The position numbers were made by a program, and so were the translations under genes. DNA of 64,000 nucleotides from the NCBI RefSeq assembly GCF_010731735.1, contig NZ_AP022588.1, positions 5,084,001-5,148,000 on the forward strand, in the 5' to 3' direction. Positions 1 through 7,747 of the stretch are shown here, piece after piece. The notes beneath the pieces were generated by a model. It saw nothing but the letters and a program-made list of their open reading frames with translations, ran no database searches and was not told where the DNA came from. Source of the DNA: Mycolicibacterium sediminis (GTDB taxonomy: Bacteria > Actinomycetota > Actinomycetes > Mycobacteriales > Mycobacteriaceae). The first letter of the stretch is position 1, and every line of letters starts with the position of its first letter.

Positions 1-1
1 G

Positions 2-1816
2 GTCCTCGCAGCGCTCACCGCGCTGCTAGACGCCTACGACACCTTCGATCGCTGCGACCTCGAGAGTCTCACCAGCCCCCAACTGCTTCAGGTCCTCGAC
101 CGGCTGCAGACCCTGGGCTGCCAACTGCCCACCCAGGACCACCGGATCTTGGCCCGCCTGCGCGCCGAGACGACGCCGTCGGAGTTGGGGGCGAAGTCCT
201 GGCGCGACGTCCTGGCGACCCGGTACCGCATCTCGACCGCCGAGGCCGGGCGCCGGCTCACCGACGCCGAGCACCTCGGCCCCCGCCGGACGCTGACCGG
301 GGAGCCGATGGCGCCTCGGTTGGCGGCGACCGCCGCGGCGCAGCGGCTGGGATTGATCACCGGCGAGCACGTCACCGTGATCCGCAAACAACTCAAGAAG
401 GTTCCCGGCTGGGTCGACGGCGCGACCCGCGACCAGATCGAAGTCGACTGGGTCCGCCACGCCGTCGGGTGCGGGCCCACCGAACTGGAGAACCTCGCAC
501 GGCGCACGGTGTTCCTGCTCGATCAGGACGGCCCCGCTCCCGACGACACCGAACGCGCCCGCCGCCGCAGCCTCGTCTTCGGTAAGCAGCAGGACGACGC
601 CATGACCGGGATGCGCGGCAATCTCACCCCGACGGCGTACGCCGTGTGGGAGGCCCTCGACGCCCGGTTCTCCGCCCGAGGGATGTGCAACCCCGCCGAC
701 GAGCACCCCTGCACCACCGGCACCCCCACCCAAGACCAGATCGACGGCGACCTACGCACCCTCGAACAGCGCCGTCACGACGCGTTCGAATACATCGGCC
801 GGATGGCCCTGGACAAGACAGAACGCGGCCAGCACGGCGGCCTACCCACCACCATCATCGTCCGCACCACCCTGCAGGACTTGGCCACCCGGGCGGGGAT
901 CGGTGTCACCGGCGGCGGCACCCTCATCCCCGTCGCCGACGTCCTCACCATGGCCGCACGGAAGGATGCCACCAATTACCTCGCGGTGTTCGACGACGCC
1001 ACCGGCGCGGTCCTGGACCTGTTTCGCACCCGCCGCACCGCCTCGGTCGCCCAACGCCTGGCGTTGATCGCCCGGGACGGGGGTTGCACCAAACCCGGCT
1101 GCACCGTCCCCGCCTACCGCACCCAGGTCCACCACGCCGCCGCCGACTGGAGCAATGGTGGGGACACCAACGTCGACGACCTCACCCTCGCCTGCGGGCC
1201 CGACAACCGCGCCGTCGGCCCCGGCGGCTGGACCACCCGCCTCACCGACACCCACCACGTCGAATGGATCCCCCCACCCGGCCTCGACACCGGCCAGACA
1301 CGCACCAACGACTACCACCACCCCGAAACACTGCGCCCACCACCACAGGACGCCTGGCAACCACCCGAATGGCAACCACCCACGCCGACGGCCGGCGCCG
1401 ACGACGCGGCAGTCACGGCTACCGACCCCGCGACGAACCCCACCACCGACGATCGGCATCACGCCGAACCGTGGATGCCCGAACACGATGCTCCAATCGT
1501 CGACGAACCCGCCGACGAACCCGCCGACTACGAGCGAGTCGACCACGACGACGCGACCGCCGACACCCACGACGAGCCCATCCCATGGTGGTCCGTGGAC
1601 CCCGCCTGGCAGGCCGCCGACGCCGCACGCACAACGCGCAAACGCGCCACCGACCAGCCCGCAACCGCGCGCGACGAACCGCCAGCACCCTCAGCGGAAG
1701 CGGCCACAACCGACGACTTGGTCGCCGCGCATCCCGACCCGCCAGACCCGCACGGCGACAACGACACCCACGGACCCGGCGCACCAGCACCACCCACCAG
1801 CACCACCGCGGCCTAG
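2..1816 (+). CDS. DUF222/HNH endonuclease domain protein (13E12 family), 5' truncated by window edge
   Basis: The reading frame is open from base 2 and continues without stop to 1816, so the true start lies before the window. The first ATG or TTG inside the window is not needed to explain it. The N-terminal helical part fits DUF222 of the mycobacterial 13E12 repeat family. Around the segment encoded at 1080-1200 there is a small zinc/HNH-like unit: CTKPGC, then paired histidines (VHH), then DWSNGGDTNVDDLTLAC. The last 150 or so residues are a low-complexity tail rich in Asp, Thr, Pro and Ala, typical of these proteins. The family is usually chromosomal and multicopy in mycobacteria. An endonuclease role is inferred from the HNH fold only; no homing or mobile context is visible here. 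Confidence 0.85.
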   Translation, partial: VLAALTALLDAYDTFDRCDLESLTSPQLLQVLDRLQTLGCQLPTQDHRILARLRAETTPSELGAKSWRDVLATRYRISTAEAGRRLTDAEHLGPRRTLTGEPMAPRLAATAAAQRLGLITGEHVTVIRKQLKKVPGWVDGATRDQIEVDWVRHAVGCGPTELENLARRTVFLLDQDGPAPDDTERARRRSLVFGKQQDDAMTGMRGNLTPTAYAVWEALDARFSARGMCNPADEHPCTTGTPTQDQIDGDLRTLEQRRHDAFEYIGRMALDKTERGQHGGLPTTIIVRTTLQDLATRAGIGVTGGGTLIPVADVLTMAARKDATNYLAVFDDATGAVLDLFRTRRTASVAQRLALIARDGGCTKPGCTVPAYRTQVHHAAADWSNGGDTNVDDLTLACGPDNRAVGPGGWTTRLTDTHHVEWIPPPGLDTGQTRTNDYHHPETLRPPPQDAWQPPEWQPPTPTAGADDAAVTATDPATNPTTDDRHHAEPWMPEHDAPIVDEPADEPADYERVDHDDATADTHDEPIPWWSVDPAWQAADAARTTRKRATDQPATARDEPPAPSAEAATTDDLVAAHPDPPDPHGDNDTHGPGAPAPPTSTTAA

Positions 1817-1858
1817 CCGCGTCGCAGTGGCAACCGGCATCGCCTGCCGTCTCAGCTT

Positions 1859-1877
1859 CGGTTTGATTTTCAAACCG
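1859..1877. promoter_or_regulatory. palindromic operator upstream of HxlR regulator
   Basis: CGGTTTGA-TTT-TCAAACCG is a perfect 8-bp inverted repeat with a 3-nt centre, ending 20 bp before the ATG of the HxlR-type regulator at 1898. Its place in the only non-coding gap of the unit suggests the binding site for that regulator (autoregulation and control of the downstream thioesterase and monooxygenase). This is inferred from symmetry and position. Confidence 0.5.
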
Positions 1878-1897
1878 TCCACCGGCAAGCTTGTGCC

Positions 1898-2278
1898 ATG
1901 TCCACCGCGCTCCTGGCCGACCTTCCGGGACGGCCGTGCCCGATCGCGGCGGCGCTCGAAGTCGTCGGCGAGAGGTGGGCGCTTCTCGTGGTGCGCGAGA
2001 TCATGCTCGGATCGACCCGGTTCGGCGACATCGTCCGCGGCACCGGCGCACCCCGCGACCGCATCGCAGCCCGACTCAAGAGCCTCGAGGCCGCCGGCGT
2101 CGTCGCCCGGGTGCCACGCACGCCGCGTCGCGACGAGTACGCACTCACGGACTCCGGTCGCGCGCTCACCCCGCTGCTCGGCGCCCTGCTGACGTGGGGC
2201 ATCGACCATGCGGTGGCCGACGACGATCCCGACCGAACACGTCACAACCGCCTGACCCTTTCGAAGGAGACTCCGTGA
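1898..2278 (+). CDS. HxlR-family winged-helix transcriptional regulator
   Basis: A 126-residue protein with the HxlR/MarR-like winged helix. It begins with the family hallmark of a Cys near the N-terminus followed by I-A-x-A-L-E-V-V-G-E-R-W-A-L-L-V-V-R-E, then a recognition-helix region (TRFGDIV..GAPRDRIAARLKSLEAAGVV) and a wing ending in YALTDSGRAL. HxlR proteins are dimeric repressors or activators that often sense reactive or electrophilic compounds; the lone N-terminal Cys (about residue 14) would fit such sensing but this is not shown. The stop codon overlaps the GTG start of the next gene, so both are one transcript. The palindrome at 1859-1877 is its likely operator. Confidence 0.88.
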   Translation: MSTALLADLPGRPCPIAAALEVVGERWALLVVREIMLGSTRFGDIVRGTGAPRDRIAARLKSLEAAGVVARVPRTPRRDEYALTDSGRALTPLLGALLTWGIDHAVADDDPDRTRHNRLTLSKETP

Positions 2279-2799
2279 CCGCCGAACCGATGTCCGATAC
2301 CCGGGAGTGGGGCGAACGTCGCACCAAAGTCGTCGAGTGGCACGACCCGACCCCCACGACGGCCAAGGGACTGTCGATGGCCGGCCTCGACTATCTGCAG
2401 GCGATGGTCGACGGCGTCCTGCCGCCACCCCCGATCTCCGGTCTGATGGCCTTCGAGATGACGTCGGTCGAGTCCGGCCGCGTGGTGTTCACCTGCACGC
2501 CGGACGAATCGGCCTTCAACCCGATCGGCGCCGTCCATGGCGGCCTCGTCTGCACGCTCCTCGACTCCGTCGCGGGATGCGCGCTGCACAGCACCCTTCC
2601 GCAGGGCAAGGGCTATACCTCGATCGAGATAAAGGTCAACTACCTCAAAGCAGTGCGGCCGGCGAACGGGCCGTTGGTGGCGACGGGCACCGTGGTCAAG
2701 GCGGGCTCGCGCGTCGGGTTCACCGAGGGCGTGGTGACCGACGCGACGGGCGCAGTCGTCGCGACGGCGACCAGCACGCTGCTGGTGTTCGACATCTGA
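2275..2799 (+). CDS. PaaI/YbgC-type hotdog thioesterase
   Basis: A 174-residue protein of the hotdog thioesterase superfamily (PaaI group). The start is taken as GTG 2275 because it overlaps the TGA of the regulator and is preceded by GAAGGAG. Family features seen are the hotdog helix segment FNPIGAVHGGLVCTLLDSVAGCA, where the HGG and the following Asp lie in the active-site region, and the strand GYTSIEIKVNYLKAV. Such enzymes hydrolyse acyl- or aryl-CoA thioesters; the substrate cannot be told from sequence. Co-transcription with an HxlR regulator and a flavin monooxygenase suggests a small detoxification or aromatic-type unit. Confidence 0.85.
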   Translation: MTAEPMSDTREWGERRTKVVEWHDPTPTTAKGLSMAGLDYLQAMVDGVLPPPPISGLMAFEMTSVESGRVVFTCTPDESAFNPIGAVHGGLVCTLLDSVAGCALHSTLPQGKGYTSIEIKVNYLKAVRPANGPLVATGTVVKAGSRVGFTEGVVTDATGAVVATATSTLLVFDI

Positions 2800-2818
2800 C
2801 CCGCGTTAGCGTCGAGGC

Positions 2819-3967
2819 GTGACGCAACGGATTCTCGTCGTCGGCGCGGGCATCGCCGGCCTGGCCAGCGCCGTGGCGCTGCAGCGCCAGGGTCTCGACG
2901 TGACGGTCGTCGAGGAACGTTCCGACACCGCGTCCGGATCCGGAATCAGCATCTGGCCCAACGCCTTGGCCGCATTGGACGAGATCGGCCTGGGTGACGC
3001 GGTCCGCGACTCGGGCGGCCGCGTGTCAGCCGGTGCGATGCGGTGGCGCGACGGGTCCTGGCTACGACGCCCGTCCCCCGAGCGGATCGTCACCGCACTC
3101 GGCGAGCCGCTCGTCGTCGTGCGGCGATCCGACCTCATGGCACGGATCTCCGACGCCCTCGTCGACGGCACCGTTGAACATGGTGTGAGCGCAACGAGTT
3201 TCGCCACAGTCGGTCGCGGCGTCCGTGTCATGCTGTCGGACGGCAGCACCCGCGACGCCGCGGCCGTCATCGGCGCCGACGGTGTCGGTTCGGTGGTCGC
3301 ACGACACCTGAACGGGACACTGCGGCGGCGGTACGCCGGCTACACCGCCTGGCGGGGTGTCACCGCCTACCCGATGGACCCCGACCTCGCCGGCGAGACC
3401 ATGGGCCCCGGAACGCAATTCGGCCACGTCCCCCTCGGTGACACGCACACCTACTGGTTCGGCACCGAACGCGCCCCCGAAGGGGGATCCGCCCCAGGCG
3501 GCGAACTCGCCCACCTCCGACGGAAGTACGCCGAATGGGCGGAACCGATTCCGGCGCTGCTCGCTGCGACCGATCCGGACGCCGTCCTGCGCAACGACCT
3601 GTACGACCGCGACGAGGCCAAGGTGTGGTCGCGCGGACCGATCGTCATCGTGGGCGATGCCGCGCATCCGATGCGCCCGCACCTCGGTCAGGGCGGGTGT
3701 CAGGGGCTCGAGGACGCGGCGGTGCTGGGCCATTGCGTCGGGCTCGACGACGACCTGCCGACCGCCTTCGCCCGGTTCGCCGCGGCCCGGCGACCGCGTG
3801 CGCTGGCACTCGCTCGGGAGTCGAGGATGATCGGCAGGGTGATCAACACCCGGCCCGCCGTCGTGGGCGCGGCACTGATGCGAGCATCGGCGGTCCTACC
3901 CGAGGCCGCCCTGACACGACATCTGGCGTCGATCGCCTCCCGCACCGCCTTCACGCTGCCGTCCTGA
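2819..3967 (+). CDS. FAD-dependent aromatic-ring-type monooxygenase
   Basis: A 382-residue flavoprotein of the PHBH (UbiH/salicylate hydroxylase) class A monooxygenase family. The N-terminus shows the FAD dinucleotide motif VVGAGIAGLASAVALQRQG followed by the acidic end of strand 2 (VVEE). The second FAD-binding motif, GDAAHPMRPHLGQGG, is near residue 280. The region in between contains the expected DG-type segment AVIGADGVGS. These enzymes use NAD(P)H and O2 to hydroxylate a small, often aromatic, substrate. GTG start at 2819 lies 19 bp after the thioesterase stop, so it is probably the last gene of the HxlR unit. It ends 6 bp from the convergent Rpf gene, leaving no room for a separate terminator. 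Confidence 0.88.
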   Translation: MTQRILVVGAGIAGLASAVALQRQGLDVTVVEERSDTASGSGISIWPNALAALDEIGLGDAVRDSGGRVSAGAMRWRDGSWLRRPSPERIVTALGEPLVVVRRSDLMARISDALVDGTVEHGVSATSFATVGRGVRVMLSDGSTRDAAAVIGADGVGSVVARHLNGTLRRRYAGYTAWRGVTAYPMDPDLAGETMGPGTQFGHVPLGDTHTYWFGTERAPEGGSAPGGELAHLRRKYAEWAEPIPALLAATDPDAVLRNDLYDRDEAKVWSRGPIVIVGDAAHPMRPHLGQGGCQGLEDAAVLGHCVGLDDDLPTAFARFAAARRPRALALARESRMIGRVINTRPAVVGAALMRASAVLPEAALTRHLASIASRTAFTLPS

Positions 3968-3973
3968 GCGGTC

Positions 3974-4522
3974 TCAGCCCGCCTGGCTGAACACGGCGAG
4001 GGGCCCGAGGACCGTCGAGCACATCTTGCGCAGGTCGAGGATGCCGAAGACGCCACCGGGACGGATCGCGTCGCACCCGGTTCCCGTCCCCGCCCCACCA
4101 GCGGTCGCCGGCGCGGTCGGGGTCCGCCACACTGCGGGAGTACCACCGAGCGGGCCACACTTCGGCCACGCCTTGACGCCCTGGCTCTGCAGGACGTTCT
4201 CGGCCACGCGGATTTGTTCTGCGCGTGACGCCGACGCCGGCGAACCATACCCGCCGTTGGAACTCCAGGTCGCCTGCTTGAACTGCAGGCCACCGTAGTG
4301 GCCGTTGCCGGTGTTGGCCGCCCAGTTGCCACCGGATTCGCACTTGGCGACGGCGTCCCAGTTCATGGTGTCCGCCTGCGCGATGCCGCTCGAGAGTGCG
4401 GTGGAAGCAGCGGTCGCGAGGAGCGCGAACGCCCCGGTGAACACGACCAGGCGTAGCGCCCTGGCGACGACGGATCGCAGACCCGTGACGGCGGTGATGC
4501 GTGGTGCGATGCTGAGGTTCAT
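3974..4522 (-). CDS. resuscitation-promoting factor (secreted peptidoglycan lytic enzyme)
   Basis: Read from ATG 4522 (AAGGACC ahead of it) this is a 182-residue secreted protein. There is a long hydrophobic signal segment ending near SGIAQADT, then a complete Rpf domain of about 75 residues with the catalytic Glu in AKCESGGNW (about residue 62), the GNGHYGGLQF core and the disulfide-forming Cys pair (C61 and the Cys of WPKCG). Rpf proteins cleave the glycan strands of peptidoglycan and promote regrowth of dormant mycobacteria. A C-terminal extension of about 55 residues with two further Cys has no domain I recognise. A longer frame up to 4594 exists but would put extra polar residues before the signal peptide, so the internal ATG is preferred. 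Confidence 0.9.
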   Translation of the reverse strand: MNLSIAPRITAVTGLRSVVARALRLVVFTGAFALLATAASTALSSGIAQADTMNWDAVAKCESGGNWAANTGNGHYGGLQFKQATWSSNGGYGSPASASRAEQIRVAENVLQSQGVKAWPKCGPLGGTPAVWRTPTAPATAGGAGTGTGCDAIRPGGVFGILDLRKMCSTVLGPLAVFSQAG

Positions 4523-4695
4523 CTCTGCGGTCCTTCCCCGACCGGTTGACATGAGGACCGCTGCGGCGTGTCGCACGTTGCCTGGCGCAGTCATGTGATA
4601 GGTCGTGTGACCCGCTTCACGTGTTACAGAAGAGGTGGGGGATCTTTACCGGGGCGTGATGGAACTCAGTGATGCACGAGGTAGGTGGGACCAGA

Positions 4696-4728
4696 AAGGC
4701 GGTGCCGGCCTGAGCCGTGCACCGCCTT
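4696..4728 (-). terminator. intrinsic terminator-like hairpin downstream of rpfE
   Basis: AAGGCGGTG (4696-4704) pairs perfectly with CACCGCCTT (4720-4728). Read on the minus strand the stem is followed by a short T-rich run. It begins 12 bp after the rpfE stop codon and separates it from the second rpf gene. Confidence 0.55.
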
Positions 4729-4739
4729 CGAGGAATGAG

Positions 4740-5072
4740 TCAGCCGCGTCGACCGCAGACCGGCCACGCGCCGATGCCCTGGCTGTGCAGCACGTTGTTG
4801 GCCACCCGGATCTGCTCTTCACGGCTGGCCTGGTGCGGCGATCCGCTACCGCCGTTGGAACGCCAGGTTCCCATCGTGAACTGCAGACCGCCGTAGTACC
4901 CGTTTCCGGTGGCGGTCGACCAGTTGCCTCCGGACTCGCAGGCGGCAACGGCGTCCCAGTTCACGGAGTCCGCATTCGCAGGTCCGGCCGCCGCCACCAT
5001 TCCAGCCATCGGAGCCACCACGAGGGCTCCGGCGATGGTGGCCAGGCCGAACGTCATACGGATGTTCTTCAA
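4740..5072 (-). CDS. rpfE: resuscitation-promoting factor RpfE
   Basis: The start is placed at TTG 5072, preceded by GAAAGGA at ideal spacing, giving a 110-residue protein starting MKNIR like M. tuberculosis RpfE (MKNAR). An upstream ATG at 5090 has no ribosome site. A signal peptide ends near ANADS, directly followed by the Rpf domain with catalytic Glu in AACESGGNW (about residue 46) and the ending AWPVCGRRG, which is the RpfE ending. Unlike the M. tuberculosis protein (172 residues) it lacks the Pro/Ala-rich linker between signal peptide and domain. It acts outside the cell on peptidoglycan; RpfE family members work with RipA-type endopeptidases. Neighbourhood (mobA, korB, korA beyond) is the same as around rpfE in M. 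tuberculosis. Confidence 0.9.
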   Translation of the reverse strand: MKNIRMTFGLATIAGALVVAPMAGMVAAAGPANADSVNWDAVAACESGGNWSTATGNGYYGGLQFTMGTWRSNGGSGSPHQASREEQIRVANNVLHSQGIGAWPVCGRRG

Positions 5073-5103
5073 ACTCGTTCCTTTCGCCATGCGCGCACCA
5101 GTC

Positions 5104-5226
5104 CTCGTCCGCGCAGCCGCGGACGAGCGACGCCTGGTCACCCAGGCAAGAAGGTTGGGTCGTGCCGTCTCCGTCGGGCACGACAGCAGGAACGTCGGAT
5201 CGCGTCACCGGACGTATCCGGCCGAC
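5104..5226 (-). ncRNA. hairpin-rich 5' leader of rpfE, candidate structured regulatory RNA
   Basis: Four strong hairpins follow one another just upstream of the rpfE start. They are: a perfect 10-bp stem with 4-nt loop (5104-5127), a 6-bp stem with 4-nt loop (5132-5147), an 8-bp stem with 10-nt loop (5159-5184), and a nested structure with a 5-bp outer stem (5194-5198 with 5222-5226) around a 5-bp inner stem (5208-5221). In the transcript a longer-range 7-bp pairing AGCAGGA / TCCTGCT (about 5184-5190 with 5260-5266) could close a larger domain. Such density of perfect stems in non-coding DNA suggests a folded leader controlling rpfE. c-di-AMP (ydaO) riboswitches precede rpf genes in some actinobacteria, but I do not see the conserved ydaO core here. 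Confidence 0.45.
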
Positions 5227-5229
5227 ACG

Positions 5230-6090
5230 CAGGCACGGGGTGGTCCCGACCCGCCGCATCTCCTGCTCACACGCAAGTTCGTGAATGTGTAATTGTTTGC
5301 TCCCTGAGGAGACGATGGGACGCTACAAATGATTTCGGCCGAAGTCACATGCTGAATCCGGCCGATCACGGACGATAACGATTCGGTCACGGTCCGGTTT
5401 CGGACGTATACCCACTGGTCAGCAATGGTGTCTAGACCATCTGAACGAATGACTGACGCTCGCGTCATTCGTGATGCAGGTCACCAGCTTTTTGTGAGCT
5501 GGCGCACCTCGAGCGCTGGCTCATCTCGAGTGACTGCGGTGATTCCCGCTGTCTCACAGCACATCTGCAGCATGGGCCGTGAAACATCCTGCAGCGGTTC
5601 GCCGTGGCGGACGACACGGTGTCGTCCGGCGTCATGACAGATAGCAATGTGGCGCAACCGTTTTGGATTCGACGCGCGATTGAGCGACGCCGAAGCACTC
5701 ACGAATGATGCAGCAAAAGTGTTGTTCAACAATGACTTTCAGAAGCCGAAGCGGGTGACATTGGATGCCTCCACGGTCCGGCGGGAGTCACCTTCGCCGG
5801 ACGGCAGGGTATTTCGAGGTTGCGGCGGCAATGGAGTCACCTTGCGCTGCAATTCGAAAGGCGTCGATTCGGCGCGCTTTACACCCGTTCGATCACCGCG
5901 ACGGCGAAACCCGTTGGCACATCGATCATCCGATCCGCCACCAAGCTGCTCGCGCACGCACGGACGTGGTGCAATGGTCGCAATTCGGTCGTGAACACCA
6001 TGCCCCACCGGTCACGAGAACTCGAACAGAATGGTCGAACGGCGGAATCACCAATTAATCACGACGTAATTCGTAATTTGCTGGCGGAAT
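5230..6090. other. gene-free interval between rpfE leader and mobA
   Basis: About 860 bp with no reading frame that shows mycobacterial codon bias, a ribosome site or a recognisable protein. The stretch is visibly less GC-rich than its surroundings. It holds two inverted repeats: ACGAATGAC / GTCATTCGT (5445-5453 and 5464-5472, perfect 9 bp, 10-nt spacer) and CCAGCT / AGCTGG (5484-5489 and 5497-5502). In M. tuberculosis two small genes of unknown function lie in the equivalent place; I find no clear counterpart. Confidence 0.6.
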
Positions 6091-6693
6091 CTACCGGAGA
6101 TCGGCCGGGGTGTTGGCGTTGAGCAGCGACCGCTGCTCGGGCATCACCACCCGCTGGGTGTCCACGGTGTCGAGGAGCGCACGCATGCTGCGCTCCCCTG
6201 CTGCGACGAGGTCGTCGGCTCGGGTCGCCAGGGCGCTTCGGTAGATCCCGGCGAGATAGTGGTCGCGTCCATCCCACGGCAGTACGACGTCGACCCCGAG
6301 CCGCTGGGCGGGCCCGAGCAGCGCGTCGATCAGGTCGACGTCGAGATGAGGCATGTCCACGGCACTGACGAACGCCAGGTCGAAGCCGGCGTCAGCCGCG
6401 GCATGCAGGCCACGGGCGGTCGCGAGGAGGGGACCGACGCCCCGCACCTCGTCACGGAGCACCGTGGCGTCGAGGGCGGGAAGCGGTTGGCCGGGGGCCG
6501 CGATGACGAATACGCGGTCACAGCGCAACGTCAGCGTCGCCACCACCCGTTCGACCAGGGTGACCTCACCGTCGGCTCCGGGGATGCGCAGCGTGGCCTT
6601 GTCACGGCCCATTCGCCGCGAGGCCCCGCCGGCCAGTACGACGGCGGCCAGCGGAGCTATGACGTCAGTCGACGGTCCAGGTGTCTTTCCCAC
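6091..6693 (-). CDS. mobA: molybdenum cofactor guanylyltransferase MobA
   Basis: A 200-residue nucleotidyltransferase. The N-terminus has the signature LAGGASRRMGRDKATL, which binds the nucleotide, and later the metal/substrate segment VSAVDMPHLD with the conserved Asp of the MobA/GT-A fold. MobA attaches GMP to molybdopterin to form the guanine dinucleotide cofactor used by formate dehydrogenase-type enzymes; one such enzyme (FdhF) is encoded at 43-45 kb. GTG start 6693 overlaps the end of korB by 29 bp, so it is the third gene of the korA-korB-mobA transcript, the same order as in M. tuberculosis. A related CTP:molybdopterin transferase (MocA-like) is the main alternative. Confidence 0.85.
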   Translation of the reverse strand: MGKTPGPSTDVIAPLAAVVLAGGASRRMGRDKATLRIPGADGEVTLVERVVATLTLRCDRVFVIAAPGQPLPALDATVLRDEVRGVGPLLATARGLHAAADAGFDLAFVSAVDMPHLDVDLIDALLGPAQRLGVDVVLPWDGRDHYLAGIYRSALATRADDLVAAGERSMRALLDTVDTQRVVMPEQRSLLNANTPADLR

Positions 6694-7747
6694 GGAGCAA
6701 GGATTGCAGAGCCGCGGTGTCGTGGGGCTTGGAATCCATGGCAGAACTCACCTGATCCCGAGCCATCTCGTCGTACGTGGGTCGGCTCACCTGACGGAAG
6801 ATGCCCATCACGGTGTGCTCGAGGTTCTGCTCGGAGAGCCGCGAGAGCGCGAACGCGTACGCCGGGTCGTCGATCTCGGCGTTGTGCACGACGATGTCGG
6901 ACGGGTCGACGTCGGCGGTCTTGCCGACCTCGAGTCCGTAACCGGACTTCACGACGCAGAACTCGCCCTCGGCACCGAAGGTGATCGGCTGACCGTGCGC
7001 GACGTTGATGAGCCGCTCCTCGGCGCCTTCCTTGCGCAGCGCGTCGAAGGACCCGTCGTTGAAGATCGGGCAGTCCTGCATGATCTCGACCAGCGCGGCG
7101 CCGCGGTGCGCCGCAGCGGCACGCAGCACCTCGGTGAGGCCCTTGCGGTCGGAGTCCAGCGCCCGGCCCACGAACGTCGCCTCGGCGCCCAGCGCCAGCG
7201 ACACCGGGTTGAACGGGTAGTCCAGCGAGCCCATCGGGGTCGACTTGGTGACCTTTCCGACCTCGGAGGTCGGCGAGTACTGGCCCTTGGTCAGGCCGTA
7301 GATCCGGTTGTTGAACAGCAGGATCGTCAGGTTCACGTTGCGGCGCAGCGCATGGATCAGGTGGTTGCCGCCGATGGAGAGGGCGTCACCGTCACCGGTC
7401 ACCACCCACACCGACAGGTCCTCGCGGGCCAGCGCGAGCCCGGTCGCGATGGTCGGGGCGCGGCCGTGGATCGAGTGCAGACCGTAGGTCTCGAGGTAGT
7501 ACGGGAAGCGGCTCGAGCAGCCGATGCCGCTGACGAACACCATGTTCTCGCGACGCAGCCCCAACTCGGGGAGGAAGTTGCGGATGGTGTTGAGGATGAC
7601 GTAGTCACCGCAACCGGGGCACCAGCGGACCTCTTGGTCGCTGGTGAAGTCCTTGGCCTTCTGCGGCTGGTCGGTGGTCGGCACCGCGCTGGTCTTGGTC
7701 AGAGCAGCGGGGGTCAGGCCGAGATCGGCCCCAATCACGTCAGTCAT
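6665..7747 (-). CDS. korB: 2-oxoglutarate:ferredoxin oxidoreductase, beta subunit
   Basis: A 360-residue TPP-binding subunit. It contains VRWCPGCGDYVILNTIRNF near residue 40, the conserved Cys-x-x-Cys of KorB, and the TPP/Mg motif VTGDGDALSIGGNHLIHAL near residue 115 followed by LLFNNRIYGLTKGQYSPT. With KorA it oxidises 2-oxoglutarate to succinyl-CoA and CO2, passing electrons to ferredoxin; this oxygen-tolerant enzyme replaces or supplements the dehydrogenase complex of the TCA cycle in mycobacteria. The start ATG overlaps the korA stop as ATGA, so the two subunits are translationally coupled. The end overlaps mobA. Confidence 0.95.
   Translation of the reverse strand: MTDVIGADLGLTPAALTKTSAVPTTDQPQKAKDFTSDQEVRWCPGCGDYVILNTIRNFLPELGLRRENMVFVSGIGCSSRFPYYLETYGLHSIHGRAPTIATGLALAREDLSVWVVTGDGDALSIGGNHLIHALRRNVNLTILLFNNRIYGLTKGQYSPTSEVGKVTKSTPMGSLDYPFNPVSLALGAEATFVGRALDSDRKGLTEVLRAAAAHRGAALVEIMQDCPIFNDGSFDALRKEGAEERLINVAHGQPITFGAEGEFCVVKSGYGLEVGKTADVDPSDIVVHNAEIDDPAYAFALSRLSEQNLEHTVMGIFRQVSRPTYDEMARDQVSSAMDSKPHDTAALQSLLRGKDTWTVD

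Noticed and set aside
2..1816. HNH protein as part of an intron, intein or phage
   Set aside because: DUF222/HNH 13E12-type proteins are common stand-alone mycobacterial genes and nothing else mobile is adjacent.
5104..5268. c-di-AMP (ydaO) riboswitch ahead of rpfE
   Set aside because: The setting is right, but the conserved internal segments of that class could not be found; kept only as an unnamed structured leader.
5647..5994. 115-codon open frame in the gap between rpfE and mobA
   Set aside because: No ribosome site, no codon bias like the neighbours, product not recognisable, and a competing frame of similar length on the other strand.
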